A stretch of 64,000 nt of DNA, taken from positions 248,001 to 312,000 of the forward strand of contig JAQUVI010000001.1 of NCBI GenBank assembly GCA_028693445.1, read 5' to 3'. The translations under genes were made by a program, and so were the position numbers. Positions 19,398-28,605 of the stretch are shown piece after piece (within the stretch, counting starts at the first letter, position 1; every line of letters begins with the position of its first letter). Below the pieces are notes generated by a model. The model made no database searches. It was not told the origin of the DNA and saw nothing but the letters and a program-made list of their open reading frames with translations. Origin of the DNA: Candidatus Absconditabacteria bacterium. GTDB lineage: Bacteria; Patescibacteriota; Gracilibacteria; Absconditabacterales; Absconditicoccaceae.

Positions 19398-20030
19398 TTA
19401 TTGAAAGAAGTTGGGATTGATAAGACGAAGAATTACGCCAGACGCACCGAGTATAGCGAGAGCAATCACAACATCGATAATAAGCTTTTTACCTTTTGTA
19501 GCTTTTTGCTCATCTGGTCAAGCTGAAGAGATCATCACGCCGCCAACTAATATCGCTACAAAAGATCATAGCATAATTATAGTAACCAATATTCTCATAA
19601 GTCATCCCATAAGTTTTGGAAATGCTTCTTCTTGCGTTGCTGAGATTTCGTTTTCTGAGTCTGAAACATCTCCTTTACCAAATTCTATACAATTTCCTAT
19701 AAAAGGAACTTTGGTATTGAGTTCTATACCGCAACAAACTCATGGGTCTGAACAAGGGACACATTTTTTTTCAATTTCTTTAGTTCATTTTGGACATCTG
19801 CATATTCAAAGAGTGTTTCTTTCGGCTCATTTAACAGAACAAGCTACTACAGTTACTTCAGGTATATTGGTACATATTCCATCAGTACATTTTCAATTAG
19901 ATCACATTTTATCTATACAGTCTTGGTTGGTTGTACATTCAGGATTATTGTCTGTTTGTCACAAAACTATGTTTCCAAATAGCAAGAAAACAATAAAAAC
20001 TCAGACTATTTTTTTTCCAAAATTATACAT
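19398..20030 (-). CDS. Cys-rich pilin-like membrane protein, paralogue 1
   Basis: 210 residues, first gene of the three-gene set. A signal peptide is followed by an ectodomain with CTTNQDCIDKMGSNGKC (a knottin-like spacing) and ICRCPKGTKEIEKKC, then CCGIELNTKVPFIGNCIE, which is shared with paralogue 2. The helix pair is preceded by EEAFPKLMGG and ends LINPNFFQ. It begins 13 bp downstream of the yqeY stop on the same strand. The paralogues probably arose by tandem duplication followed by divergence of the heads. Confidence 0.82.
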
Positions 20031-20043
20031 TCTAGTGTATAGA

Positions 20044-20484
20044 TTATAAAGTATTGATAATTTCATTTACCAAGCTACCATCGATTTCTCATTTGTATTT
20101 CGCCATAAGTTCTTTCATAAGAAGTCATCTACCTGTTTTGATATCAGTAATACCAAGTTCTGTGATAGTTTTTTTGATTATTTCTTCTGTTTGTTCTCTA
20201 GGCATTGTTGCAGGAAGATAAGATTCCAAGATAGATTTTTTGTCTTTTTCATCTTGTAATTCTTGTATTTTTTCTGCTTTTTCCAAGAATCATATACTTT
20301 CACTGAGTGCTTTCACTTCTTTTTTGATTATTTGGATGATATCAGCATCTTCAGGATCTTTTTGTAATTCGATTTTCTTGTATTTTATTTGAGCAAGAAC
20401 ATAGTTTAGAATAGTCTTTTTGAGTTCGTTCTTGTCTCTCATAGCTTGCTTTCGATCTTCGGTAATTTGCGTAATAAGTGTCAT
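20044..20484 (-). CDS. YqeY/GatB-YqeY domain protein
   Basis: 146 residues: MTLITQITEDRKQAMRDKNE, the LKKTILNYVLAQI helix, an EKAEKIQELQDEKDKKSI coiled stretch, YLPATM and the C-terminal GRGLLMKELMAKYKGEIDGSLVNEI. This is the helical YqeY fold related to the GatB C-terminal tail. It is found in nearly all bacteria, with a proposed tRNA-amidotransferase-linked role that is not settled. UGA glycines lie at SIGFLEKA, RGLL and KGEI. It is the first gene of a run that continues into the Cys-rich paralogues. Confidence 0.92.
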
Positions 20485-20596
20485 CAGAAAATTAAGTCAA
20501 AAAATAAAGATTTTGCTAGTAAATCATAAACAATAAAATACAAAATACACTTGATTTTGCAAGCGATTTTTGTAGTTATTTATAGCAATATTTTAT

Positions 20597-20678
20597 GCTG
20601 GGGTGATGGAATTGGTATACATGTACGATTGAGGTTCGTATGCCTTACGGCTTGAGGGTTCGAGTCCCTTCTCCAGCA
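20597..20678 (+). tRNA. tRNA-Leu (anticodon GAG)
   Basis: 82-nt cloverleaf with a long variable arm. Acceptor arms are GCTGGGG / CTCCAGC with discriminator A, the anticodon stem is TACGA / TCGTA around TTGAGGT, and the T-arm is GAGGGTTCGAGTCCCTT. The 3' CCA is not encoded. Confidence 0.95.
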
Positions 20679-20743
20679 AATTAAGATCTTTGGAGTAATC
20701 CAAAGTTTTTTTTAAATCAAAATTATTGTGGTAACTATTTAGA

Positions 20744-20925
20744 GATAAACAAATATATCAACGTTCGCTATTTACATTTCTTAATGGCAAAAAATATAAT
20801 TATAAACAAACATACCATCGTTCGCAGTTTATATTTCTTAACGGCAAAAAACACAAACAAATACTTGGCTCTGTGTTTTTTATGCTTAAAATATAAAGGC
20901 TTCACTTATGGTATATTTGTTTATT
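20744..20925. repeat. Long-hairpin repeat, copy D (inverted, with extra half-copy)
   Basis: A complete copy in inverse orientation occupies 20801-20925, including the CTTGGCTCTGTG loop complement. A second left arm (20744-20798: GATAAACAAATATATCAACG ... TTAATGGCAA) stands directly before it, as if one copy were partly duplicated or one inserted into another. It lies between tRNA-Leu and the 3' end of the pyruvyl transferase gene. Confidence 0.82.
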
Positions 20926-20944
20926 TTTGTTGAAAAAAACGACT

Positions 20945-21931
20945 TTAAAATTTTATTTCTTTCAAAACCTTCTGCATCTTTAAAATCTTTTTTTGATAAG
21001 GGTAGACTTTGGTTTTTACTCCCATAAATGATGCCATCAAGAAAAGATGTAATCTTGTGCTAATTACTATTTCCGTTCATTTCACGACATCTACAAAACT
21101 TGCAAAATCATGTTCTCGATCCAAAATTTCCATTTTGAAATTTTTCTTTAGTATGTCATAATATTTGATATCGCTATATTCAGGATTTTTGCCTTTGCTG
21201 ACAGGGATATAGTAAATATGATATCATTTTTTTGCATAACTTTCTATATCTTGAGCTATTTCATCCAAAAATTTTTCTCCATTTTTGTTTACATTGACTA
21301 CTATATATTTTGCGCGTCATTGTACGTGAGTAGGCCAATTCCAAGCAAAATAAGCCGTATCCATAAAAAATTCCACATTTTTATAGCCAAAAGATTTGAG
21401 ATTCTCTACTGTTTCAAAATCTCTTGCGTAGATATGAGTAGTGTGTTTTAGAAATTCTTGGAATAATTTTGTATTCAGATTTTTTTGGGGGATTTGAATT
21501 CATCCCATCAGATAAATTTTGGTTTTCACGATCATTTTCTTCGTCAAGATTGGTAACAGGGAGACGAGTCGGTATCGATAAGAATTGGGGTTTTCCTCGG
21601 TGAGAATTTCTCAGCCACCAACAATTACGCTATCAATTTTCCTGTATTCCCAGAGTTCTTGCCGTTTTGCACGAAAGATATACCAGAAAATTGATCTGAT
21701 ACCTTTGGGGATTTCTGTGAGGAAGGTGATATCCGAGATATCTACGAACCCCTCCAGAAATCCCCTCAGCCACTTGTGGTCATATGCTTGCACAAAAACT
21801 TTTTTGCCTTGTTGTTGCAAAAGTTTGATAGTTCACGCCAAAATCAACTCGTCTCCCAAATTTCTATAGGATCGATTGCCGATTATCAATACGTTTGTTC
21901 AATATATATTCAGATTTTTGTTTATTTGCAT
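20945..21931 (-). CDS. Polysaccharide pyruvyl transferase family protein (CsaB-like)
   Basis: 328 residues. It opens VLIIGNRSYRNLGDELILAG, matching the family's GxxGxxNLGDExIL start. The two Rossmann-like halves include IDSVIVGGG and a C-terminal STRLHLFLMASFMGVKT, where ST(R)LH is the family hallmark. These enzymes add ketal pyruvate to cell-wall polysaccharides, commonly creating the ligand for SLH-type S-layer anchoring. No SLH domain was seen in the surface proteins of this window. UGA glycines are abundant (VQGRAKY, VVKGTEIV). Confidence 0.88.
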
Positions 21932-22005
21932 AATTTATTGTTTAAGAAAAAACTACCAGCATTATACTAGTAGTTTGGAAATTATATTCAATTGATTTTT
22001 TTATA

Positions 22006-25000
22006 TTATTTAAAATTTCCTTCAACAATATCATTAATAATTTTCCTTAATTCATTTTTAAATTTTTCTTCTTTAAATTCACCATTTTCTGTAATGCTTT
22101 CTAATTTAATAGAAATATTTTTATTATAATCTTCATTTCACCAACTATCATCAAATGTTAGTAATAATTCATCAGAACCATCAGATCTTTGTTTTGTACC
22201 TGATTTATCAAACTCCAATATATTATCATCAAATTCGCTGAAGAAACTAACATGTCAAGGATGATTAATAGCATTATAATTTTCGAAAAGATCATTGATT
22301 TCATATTCTTTATCTTTGATTTCTTGCAGACAATTTCTAGCTGTTTCATTTATTTTCATTATTTTTTCTCGTTCTCATTTTTTCTCGTTAATCAATTTAT
22401 TAAGAGTAGATTCATTAATTCATCAATCTTCTGTTAAGATTTGATTTAAATTTATTAAATAATAGTGATTATATGTAGGCATGGCAGCTGATGGACCATA
22501 ACCTGTCGGATAAGTATTATATATAGGGTTATCGAAACTTACCTTTAAAAATGGATTTTGAATTGTAACGTACGTAATATCGTTTTTTTCTTTTCGCTCA
22601 TTATTAAAAACATCTTTTAATAGTGTCGGTACTAATAATTTATTTATTTTCTCCTCACTTACTGGTTTATTTTCATTTTCAATCTTTTCTTCCTCTAATG
22701 TTTTAAGTTCTTCTTCAATTTTTTCAACTTCTGAAACAGCTTTTTCCAAATCTTCACTTGTTACATCGGCTTTTTCATTTACAGTTTTTTGATTATTTAA
22801 TCTGGTTATTAATCCACTTTTTTTAGTTTGATCTATTAAGCTAATATTGATTTTGTCTTCCAAATCTGTGATTTTTGCACTAAGATTTGTTTTAAGTGTC
22901 TCAATTTCTTTTTTTTCTCTTTCTGCTTTTTGCTCAGGAGTTTCTGCAGATCAAGATAGATCTTTGTCTGCATCTTCATCAACTTCTGTTGTTGTGACTA
23001 CTGCAGCAGCTATAACAGCTGTTGGTACGTAATTCAATTCTTCTTTATGTTTCCATCGATCATTTAGATATGCAACATATTGATCTTTTTTGTCAGATAG
23101 AGTTGGAGAAATTTCTCTTAAACTATTTTCTTTTACAAGTGTTGTATCTAATTTTCGTGGTTCATATCGTTCTGTGTCATTAAATTTTATATTTCCTCTA
23201 GTTGTTATATCAAAAGGTTTTTCTTTCTCTCATATGTCTTGTGGTTTTGTGATTTCTTTTAGTCTATTTGTTAAACTTGCAGCCTTCAAAAGTTCTTTCG
23301 TAGAGGCAAAATTAATAGATCAACCTTCTGTTAAAATTGATTTGTTTTCTATATCTATTCTAGTTTTTTGTCCGTATGTTGACAAACTAATACGACCTCA
23401 ATCATTTTCTATCTTTAATCCTGCTTTTGTAGTTGGATCTGTTGTAGGTCGATCCATATAGAATTGATATAGTCATTGTAAGATTTGTTCCTTTTTGTTT
23501 ACATCGGTAACACCAAGTTCTTCAATCATTGTTCTGAGTCTTGTTTGTTCTTCAGCTGAAATATTTACATTTTTTTCAAAAGCTCCCATAGCTTCTAGAT
23601 CTTCCAAACTAGGTGTTCATTTGCTTATATAACTTTGGATATTTGCATCCATTTCAGGATTTGTAGATTTGTAAGGATTATTTGAATTTCACATTTTTTG
23701 ATTAATAAGAACAATACGTTCCATAACTTTGCTTATATCTTTATCAAAAGATTGGTTTCTATTTTCTGTTTTGATAAGTTCTTCCCAAGTAAGTCAAACA
23801 CTTGTAAGTGCATGATCTACAAAACCATTCTTATCTTCTTTACCAACAGTTTGTAAAAATTTTAATTGTAATTCAGCTCTGGTTTTTTGTTCTGGAGTTG
23901 AATTAGGTTCTGCAATAATTGTATTTAATTCAACAATCATTTGATCATATTTATTTGGATCTATTTTCATCTTTCAGTTTTCTTGTGTTAGCATATCTCT
24001 TATTTGACCATAGTTTTTACCGTTAAATAACGCCATCGCAGCTACTACGGCTTGTGGAGTGGTTTCAAATGAATCATTTTTCTTCCCAATACCAACTCGA
24101 TTGAAAAAATTAGACAACATTTCTGATGGATATCCACCTCTGAAAAGATCTTGTGGTCTACCAGCTGTTGCCAAAAGTACTCAAGCTGTTCAAAGAACCC
24201 AAGCTCGTTCGTTTTTGGTTCAGTCAGCTTTTCCTGTTACAATTCTCCAAAGAGATTTGATAACTTTTAATCAAACAAAAACTCATCAAGCAACAAGAGC
24301 CATATTACCAAAATTTCTATAAAATTGTTGAGCTCTTGGAGATTGATCTTGAAAACCTTTTGTTGCGTGGTCCAATAATCAGTAAGCTCCTCAATTAGCC
24401 AAAGCTTCATTTCGATCTTTATAATCTTGTTGGTCTGATATTTTCTGAGATTCAGGATTGTTTCCTCAAACTGCTCATCCTCAAACAATATTCGTATTTC
24501 ATGTAGTATTTACATCTCCTACGTTTCCAGTTCATACATTTCCTGATACCGCAGCTTTTTGTGCTCTTCTTGCTTTTCTTCAAGTTGCTGGTAATGCATC
24601 AAATGTATCTTGAAGAGTTGGATCTATTGTACGTAAATATTTAAAAGCGCGTTCTTGTTCTGCTGTAAATGCTTGTGTTGCAGGATCTATTTCTCCATTT
24701 ATTACTCAATTTAGATATTTTTGTAAAGATGTCAGATCTTCTTGGCGAAGTCTTTCGCCAGCTGCTGTATGAGTTGCTGTTGTTATTGCTATCAATTCTT
24801 CGTTGAAGTTGATCATAGAATCTCTCAATTTTTCTGCAGCTTTTTTTCATCTAATTTTATAATCAAAATACACTGATTCTGGTAGTTTTCCCAAACTCAA
24901 ACTCAATAAAGCATCGTCTATATCGACAACCTCACTAGATAATTCTCTAAGTTTGGAAGCTATTTGGGGTAGCCCATTGAGTGCTCTATAGTCATTCACA

Positions 25001-25611
25001 TCTTCATATTCTGTTCATCATTCATCTAATTTTTGAATATTCTGTTCTATTTTTTTTATTTCTCTCAAGCGAGCATCTATTTGTTTTTCGTATTGTTTCC
25101 AAAGTTCTCTTTCTTCTTTCGTGTTTTTCATTCATTTGAAATTAAATCTTCTTCATTGTCATCTTATTGATTTTTCTTGGTCTTCAAGTGTTGCTTTTAG
25201 TTTTTCTGTAGTTTTTACCAATGTATTGATATCTATATCTTTTGTTAATTTATCTATTTGCTCTTGTTCTTTTACTCAAACTATACTAGGATCTCAAACA
25301 TATATACTTAGTTTTAGATTATTCAAATCTACTAAAATCTGCTTTTCAACTGTTTCTTGTTGGTTATAAAATTCATTTAAAAAATCAAGAAAGGTTTTTT
25401 CTGACTTTAGAGAAAAAAGTTCTTTACCATTTTTGGAAAAGAAAAAATGATTTCAGTATTTACGAATTTCTGTATCTTTAAGTGGATCTAATATATTGTT
25501 GATTGCTAATTCATTTTGAAAAATATCATAATCATCGATGTTTATCACATCTCTTGGTTTTGTAGATAGCTTTATAATATTGATATCTTTTGATTCAATG
25601 ACGTTATTCAT
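22006..25611 (-). CDS. 1,201-residue coiled-coil membrane protein of unknown function
   Basis: The largest intact protein in the window. Residues 1-370 are charged and helical with long heptad-like stretches (QIDARLREIKKIEQNI). Two hydrophobic helices follow near 415-470 (MALVAGGVFVGLKVI and WVLGTAGVLLATAG). A second region is rich in helices, then a Thr/Ala stretch (TAVIAAAVVTTTE). A coiled segment (VSEVEKIEEELKTLEEEK) leads to a tail with YNTYPTGYGPSAAMPTYNHYY. I recognise no catalytic motif. It begins 15 codons upstream of a terminator that separates it from the 197-residue gene. The central membrane hairpin between two large cytoplasmic helical domains suggests a scaffold. Confidence 0.8.
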
Positions 25612-25673
25612 GAGAATCCATTAAATAAAATATTCACTTCTGATTATATTCCAAAAAACTTTTCAATCAAAAA

Positions 25674-25701
25674 AAATCCACTTTTTACTTAAAATGGATT
25701 T
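25674..25701 (-). terminator. Hairpin before the 1,201-residue gene
   Basis: AAATCCA / TGGATTT arms with a weak T-tract in minus sense. It probably ends or attenuates transcription from the 197-residue gene before the large gene starts. Confidence 0.6.
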
Positions 25702-25722
25702 GACAAAAAATAAAAAATATGT

Positions 25723-26316
25723 TTAGCTATATAATTCATTTTTCATATGTAAAACAAATTTTTCGCGCTGTTCTTGATCCAAGGATGGAATGTCATGTAA
25801 TTTATAATAATTTATGATAGCCATCAAAAATTCCATTAAAATAGCAGAATCCAAGGGAATATTATCATGATATTTTTTTGATAGTTTTTTGATATAATTG
25901 ATATATCAAGTCAAATTCATAGGTTCTTTTGATAGCAAATCTTCAAAAAAAGAAGATATTCATATTTTTTCTGCCTCTGATAAATAAAAAGGGAAGAAAA
26001 ATCAAATTATAACCAATGTATTGATTTTCTTTCTAAGGTAGGTTGTCCCTGTTTTTGGATGTTTGGTTTTGAAAAATAAGTCATATAAAGTTTCTATAAT
26101 ATTTTCATCTTTTATTGTTTTTATAAGAAAACTAAGAAAATTAGCTAATTTATTATTTGCTTGTTTATCTTGTTGTATTTGTTGTTGAATATGTTTTGCT
26201 TTTTTGGACTCTTCTTGAATTCTTTTTACGGCTTCTTCGGTTACTTTGTTTACATCCTGTCTAGGCGCTCATCCAATATCCAATCCCTCCCCAAGATTTC
26301 CAGATTCGTTTGCCAT
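25723..26316 (-). CDS. Hypothetical soluble helical protein
   Basis: 197 residues, starting MANESGNLGEGLDIGGAP. A Gln/Lys-rich helix (AKHIQQQIQQDKQANNK) precedes a globular helical domain with Phe- and Leu-rich helices and no transmembrane pattern. UGA encodes four or five of the glycines. It sits upstream of the 1,201-residue gene on the same strand and downstream of the divergent tRNAs. No family recognised. Confidence 0.72.
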
Positions 26317-26444
26317 AATTAAATTCCTACAAAATAAAATAGCTGTAATAACATATGTAGCAATACTTAAATTGGCTTGAAATTCAACACGAATTAACTA
26401 TATGATAAAACACTGCGATTTTTTTGTTGCAAAAAAAATCAAAA

Positions 26445-26531
26445 GGTGAGGTGGATGAGTGGTCGAAATCAACTCACTGCTAACGAGTCAGACGAGTAAT
26501 CGTCTCGCGGGTTCGAATCCCGCCCTCACCG
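26445..26531 (+). tRNA. tRNA-Ser (anticodon GCU)
   Basis: 87 nt. Acceptor arms are GGTGAGG / CCTCACC with discriminator G, the anticodon loop is CTGCTAA, the variable arm is long (CAGACGAGTAATCGTCT), and the T-loop is GTTCGAATC. Confidence 0.95.
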
Positions 26532-26542
26532 AATTCAAACGT

Positions 26543-26616
26543 GGCACCGTAGCTCAGTTGGTTAGAGCGCGCCTCTCATAAGGGCGAGGTCGGCGGTTCA
26601 AATCTGCCCGGTGCTA
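26543..26616 (+). tRNA. tRNA with CAU anticodon (probably elongator Met)
   Basis: 74 nt. Acceptor arms are GGCACCG / CGGTGCT (first pair G-U), the anticodon stem is CGCCT / GGGCG around CTCATAA, and the T-loop is GTTCAAATC. The D-arm GTAGCTCAGTTGGTTAGAGC resembles elongator tRNA-Met; tRNA-Ile2, modified by TilS, is the alternative. It is not an initiator: the anticodon stem lacks three G-C pairs in the right order. Confidence 0.9.
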
Positions 26617-26676
26617 ATTTGTTATGTTCATCTCGTCATTCAAAAATATGTTTTATTTATTTTAATTTGTGAAATT

Positions 26677-26853
26677 ATGGCAGCAAAGAAAAAAGGAGGA
26701 AGAATTATCGTAGCTATGCAATGTAAAGATTGTGGCGCAACGAATTATCAAACAATGATAAACAAGACGGCTACTCCAAAATTGGAATTAAAAAAATATT
26801 GTAAAAAAGACAAAAAACACACAACACACACGTCTAGAGAAAAATTGAAATAA
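26677..26853 (+). CDS. rpmG: 50S ribosomal protein L33
   Basis: 58 residues: MAAKKKGGRIIVAMQCKDCGATNYQT, then LELKKYCKKDKKHTTHTS. The first zinc half-site CxxC is present, while the second reads CKKD instead of CxxC, so zinc binding is probably weakened. An upstream in-frame extension exists, but this ATG gives the family's N-terminus. It lies just after the tRNAs and 64 bp before rpsP. Confidence 0.93.
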   Translation: MAAKKKGGRIIVAMQCKDCGATNYQTMINKTATPKLELKKYCKKDKKHTTHTSREKLK

Positions 26854-26917
26854 GTCTAAAATCAAAAATTTTTGATTCTAAGGCCTTATAAACTTTTTAG
26901 TATTTTAAATTAATCCC

Positions 26918-27220
26918 ATGTTAAAAATTAGACTATCAAGGCAAGGAAGAAAGGGGAGACCTTTTTATAGAATTGTTCTTACAGAACACACAAAACCAGT
27001 TAAATCTTCTTTTATGGAAGTTTTTTGATGGTTTGATCCATTGGCTCATAAATTAGAAGTTAATGTAGAAATGATAAAAGTTTGGATCTCAAAATGAGCT
27101 CAATTATCAGAAAGATTAGCAAAAATATTGTTTGCTGAAACAAAAGATACTCTTTTCCAAAAATTTTATGTAGAAAGAACTAGAACAGCAAAAAAGAAAA
27201 AGGAAGAAGAAGCAAAATAG
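26918..27220 (+). CDS. rpsP: 30S ribosomal protein S16
   Basis: 100 residues starting MLKIRLSRQGRKGRPFYRIVL, the S16 signature. GWFDPLAHKLEVN follows, and a Lys/Glu-rich tail ends it. Both structural glycines after EVF and SK are UGA. It is in the L33-S16 operon with a small membrane protein behind it. Confidence 0.95.
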
Positions 27221-27269
27221 TGTAAAATATTAATCAATTATTTATCTATTTAACCTCTACCCATTAAAT

Positions 27270-27689
27270 ATGCCAGATATCTACAAACAAGCGACATTGG
27301 AAGATATATTACTAACCGTTTTTGCAATAATTGTAATAATAGTGTTGGCTGGCTGTTTATATGCGTTTTTTCGTGCTATTTTCTTTTTTATATTTAGTGG
27401 GGGAAAGGAAGAACAAAAGAAAAAATGATGGAATTCTGTAAGATTTATGGTAATATGAGTTATTTTATCCATAGGTTTATTGATCAGTTTCCCTTATGTA
27501 TTAAAATCTATGAATGTAGAACTTACAGAAGATTATTCTACCAAAAAAGTATTTAATAAAGCATGAGAATTGTTTAAAAAAATATTTGAGATAACTAGGA
27601 TCGTAAAGGAATCACAATTAGAAAATGAATTTCGTTGAAATATGTATTATGATGTAAATAATCAGACTCCATGATCATATAATTTATAG
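27270..27689 (+). CDS. Small two-helix membrane protein
   Basis: 139 residues with helices at about 15-45 (LLTVFAIIVIIVLAGCLYAFF) and 58-78, then a soluble tail with YSTKKVFNKAGELFKKI. It lies 49 bp after rpsP and before a terminator, so it is probably co-transcribed. No family recognised. Confidence 0.78.
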
Positions 27690-27699
27690 TTTATAGATG

Positions 27700-27727
27700 A
27701 GCCTTCTTCTCAAAGAAGGTTTTTTTA
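27700..27727 (+). terminator. Terminator of the rpmG-rpsP operon
   Basis: CCTTCTT / AAGAAGG hairpin followed by T7. Confidence 0.88.
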
Positions 27728-27800
27728 TATTGTTAGGAGTTGAAATATATATAGAAAACAGTATACACAAAAAAACTATTTTATACTTTACATTATATTT

Positions 27801-28400
27801 ATGTATAAAAAAGACTTTAAACATCAGGTAATGATGCTTTTGCAAAAGTTTACAAGATTTACTAAACAACAAAAATCTTTCGTACTTTATTTGTTCGGAT
27901 TGACATTTTTGATGATTTTTTTTCCTATTATTAAAGTATCTCCGGTTTCTGGACAAAGTTATGGAATCTGGATATTAAACGGAGCATTTTTTACAACAAT
28001 GATTATATTGCTTGTTAGCTTGGGATTTTTGCTTAGTTGGAATATGAGTTTTAGATTCAAGACTATGGTAATAAATTCACTCTGATTTAGAGACAACGAT
28101 TCTCTTATTAATTTTGCTTTTATTGCTGTGATTACAACAATATTCTTTTCTATATGAAATACTATTGGTGTAGTAAACAATGTAACAGCCACTATTTCTC
28201 TTTCAAAAATATATTATTTTACTTGGTTTTATCTTTTGGCTTGATTGATATTTCTATTGATTACTATTATCAAAAAAGCAAAAGAAAGTGCTGGTAAAAC
28301 AAAAATAATAAACGTAGTTGATGAAAAAGCTCTCAAAGAAATTAGTAATAGAAAATCTTTGAAATGATTGTTTGATCATGAAAAAGTAGATGAAGAATAG
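27801..28400 (+). CDS. Four-helix integral membrane protein
   Basis: 199 residues. A short basic N-terminus is followed by hydrophobic segments near 30-45, 60-80, 105-125 and 140-160, and a charged cytoplasmic tail (KKAKESAGKTKI). UGA glycines fall inside or beside helices (SIGNTIG, LLAGLIF). It is followed 23 bp later by the ferredoxin gene. No motif tells its function. Confidence 0.78.
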
Positions 28401-28423
28401 TTTTAATTTATAATAATATTAGA

Positions 28424-28600
28424 ATGGTTCTTGTAGATGAAAATTGTATTTGATGTGGCGTTTGTGAAAGTATTGCAGGAAAAATATTTAAAGTAGAAGA
28501 TGGTATGTCTCATGTAATTAAACAACCAGAAACAGAGGAAGAAATAAATGCTACCAAAGATGCAATATCAGCATGTCCAGTTGCTGCTATAAAAGAATAA
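28424..28600 (+). CDS. 4Fe-4S ferredoxin (single cluster)
   Basis: 58 residues. CIGCGVC (Cys 8, 11, 14) and the distant CPVAAI (Cys 51) form the four ligands of one [4Fe-4S] cluster. The glycine between Cys 8 and Cys 11 is UGA. Acidic overall, it is a low-potential electron carrier whose partner is not evident. Its stop is 5 bp from the stop of the convergent surface-protein gene. Confidence 0.93.
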
Positions 28601-28605
28601 TTATC

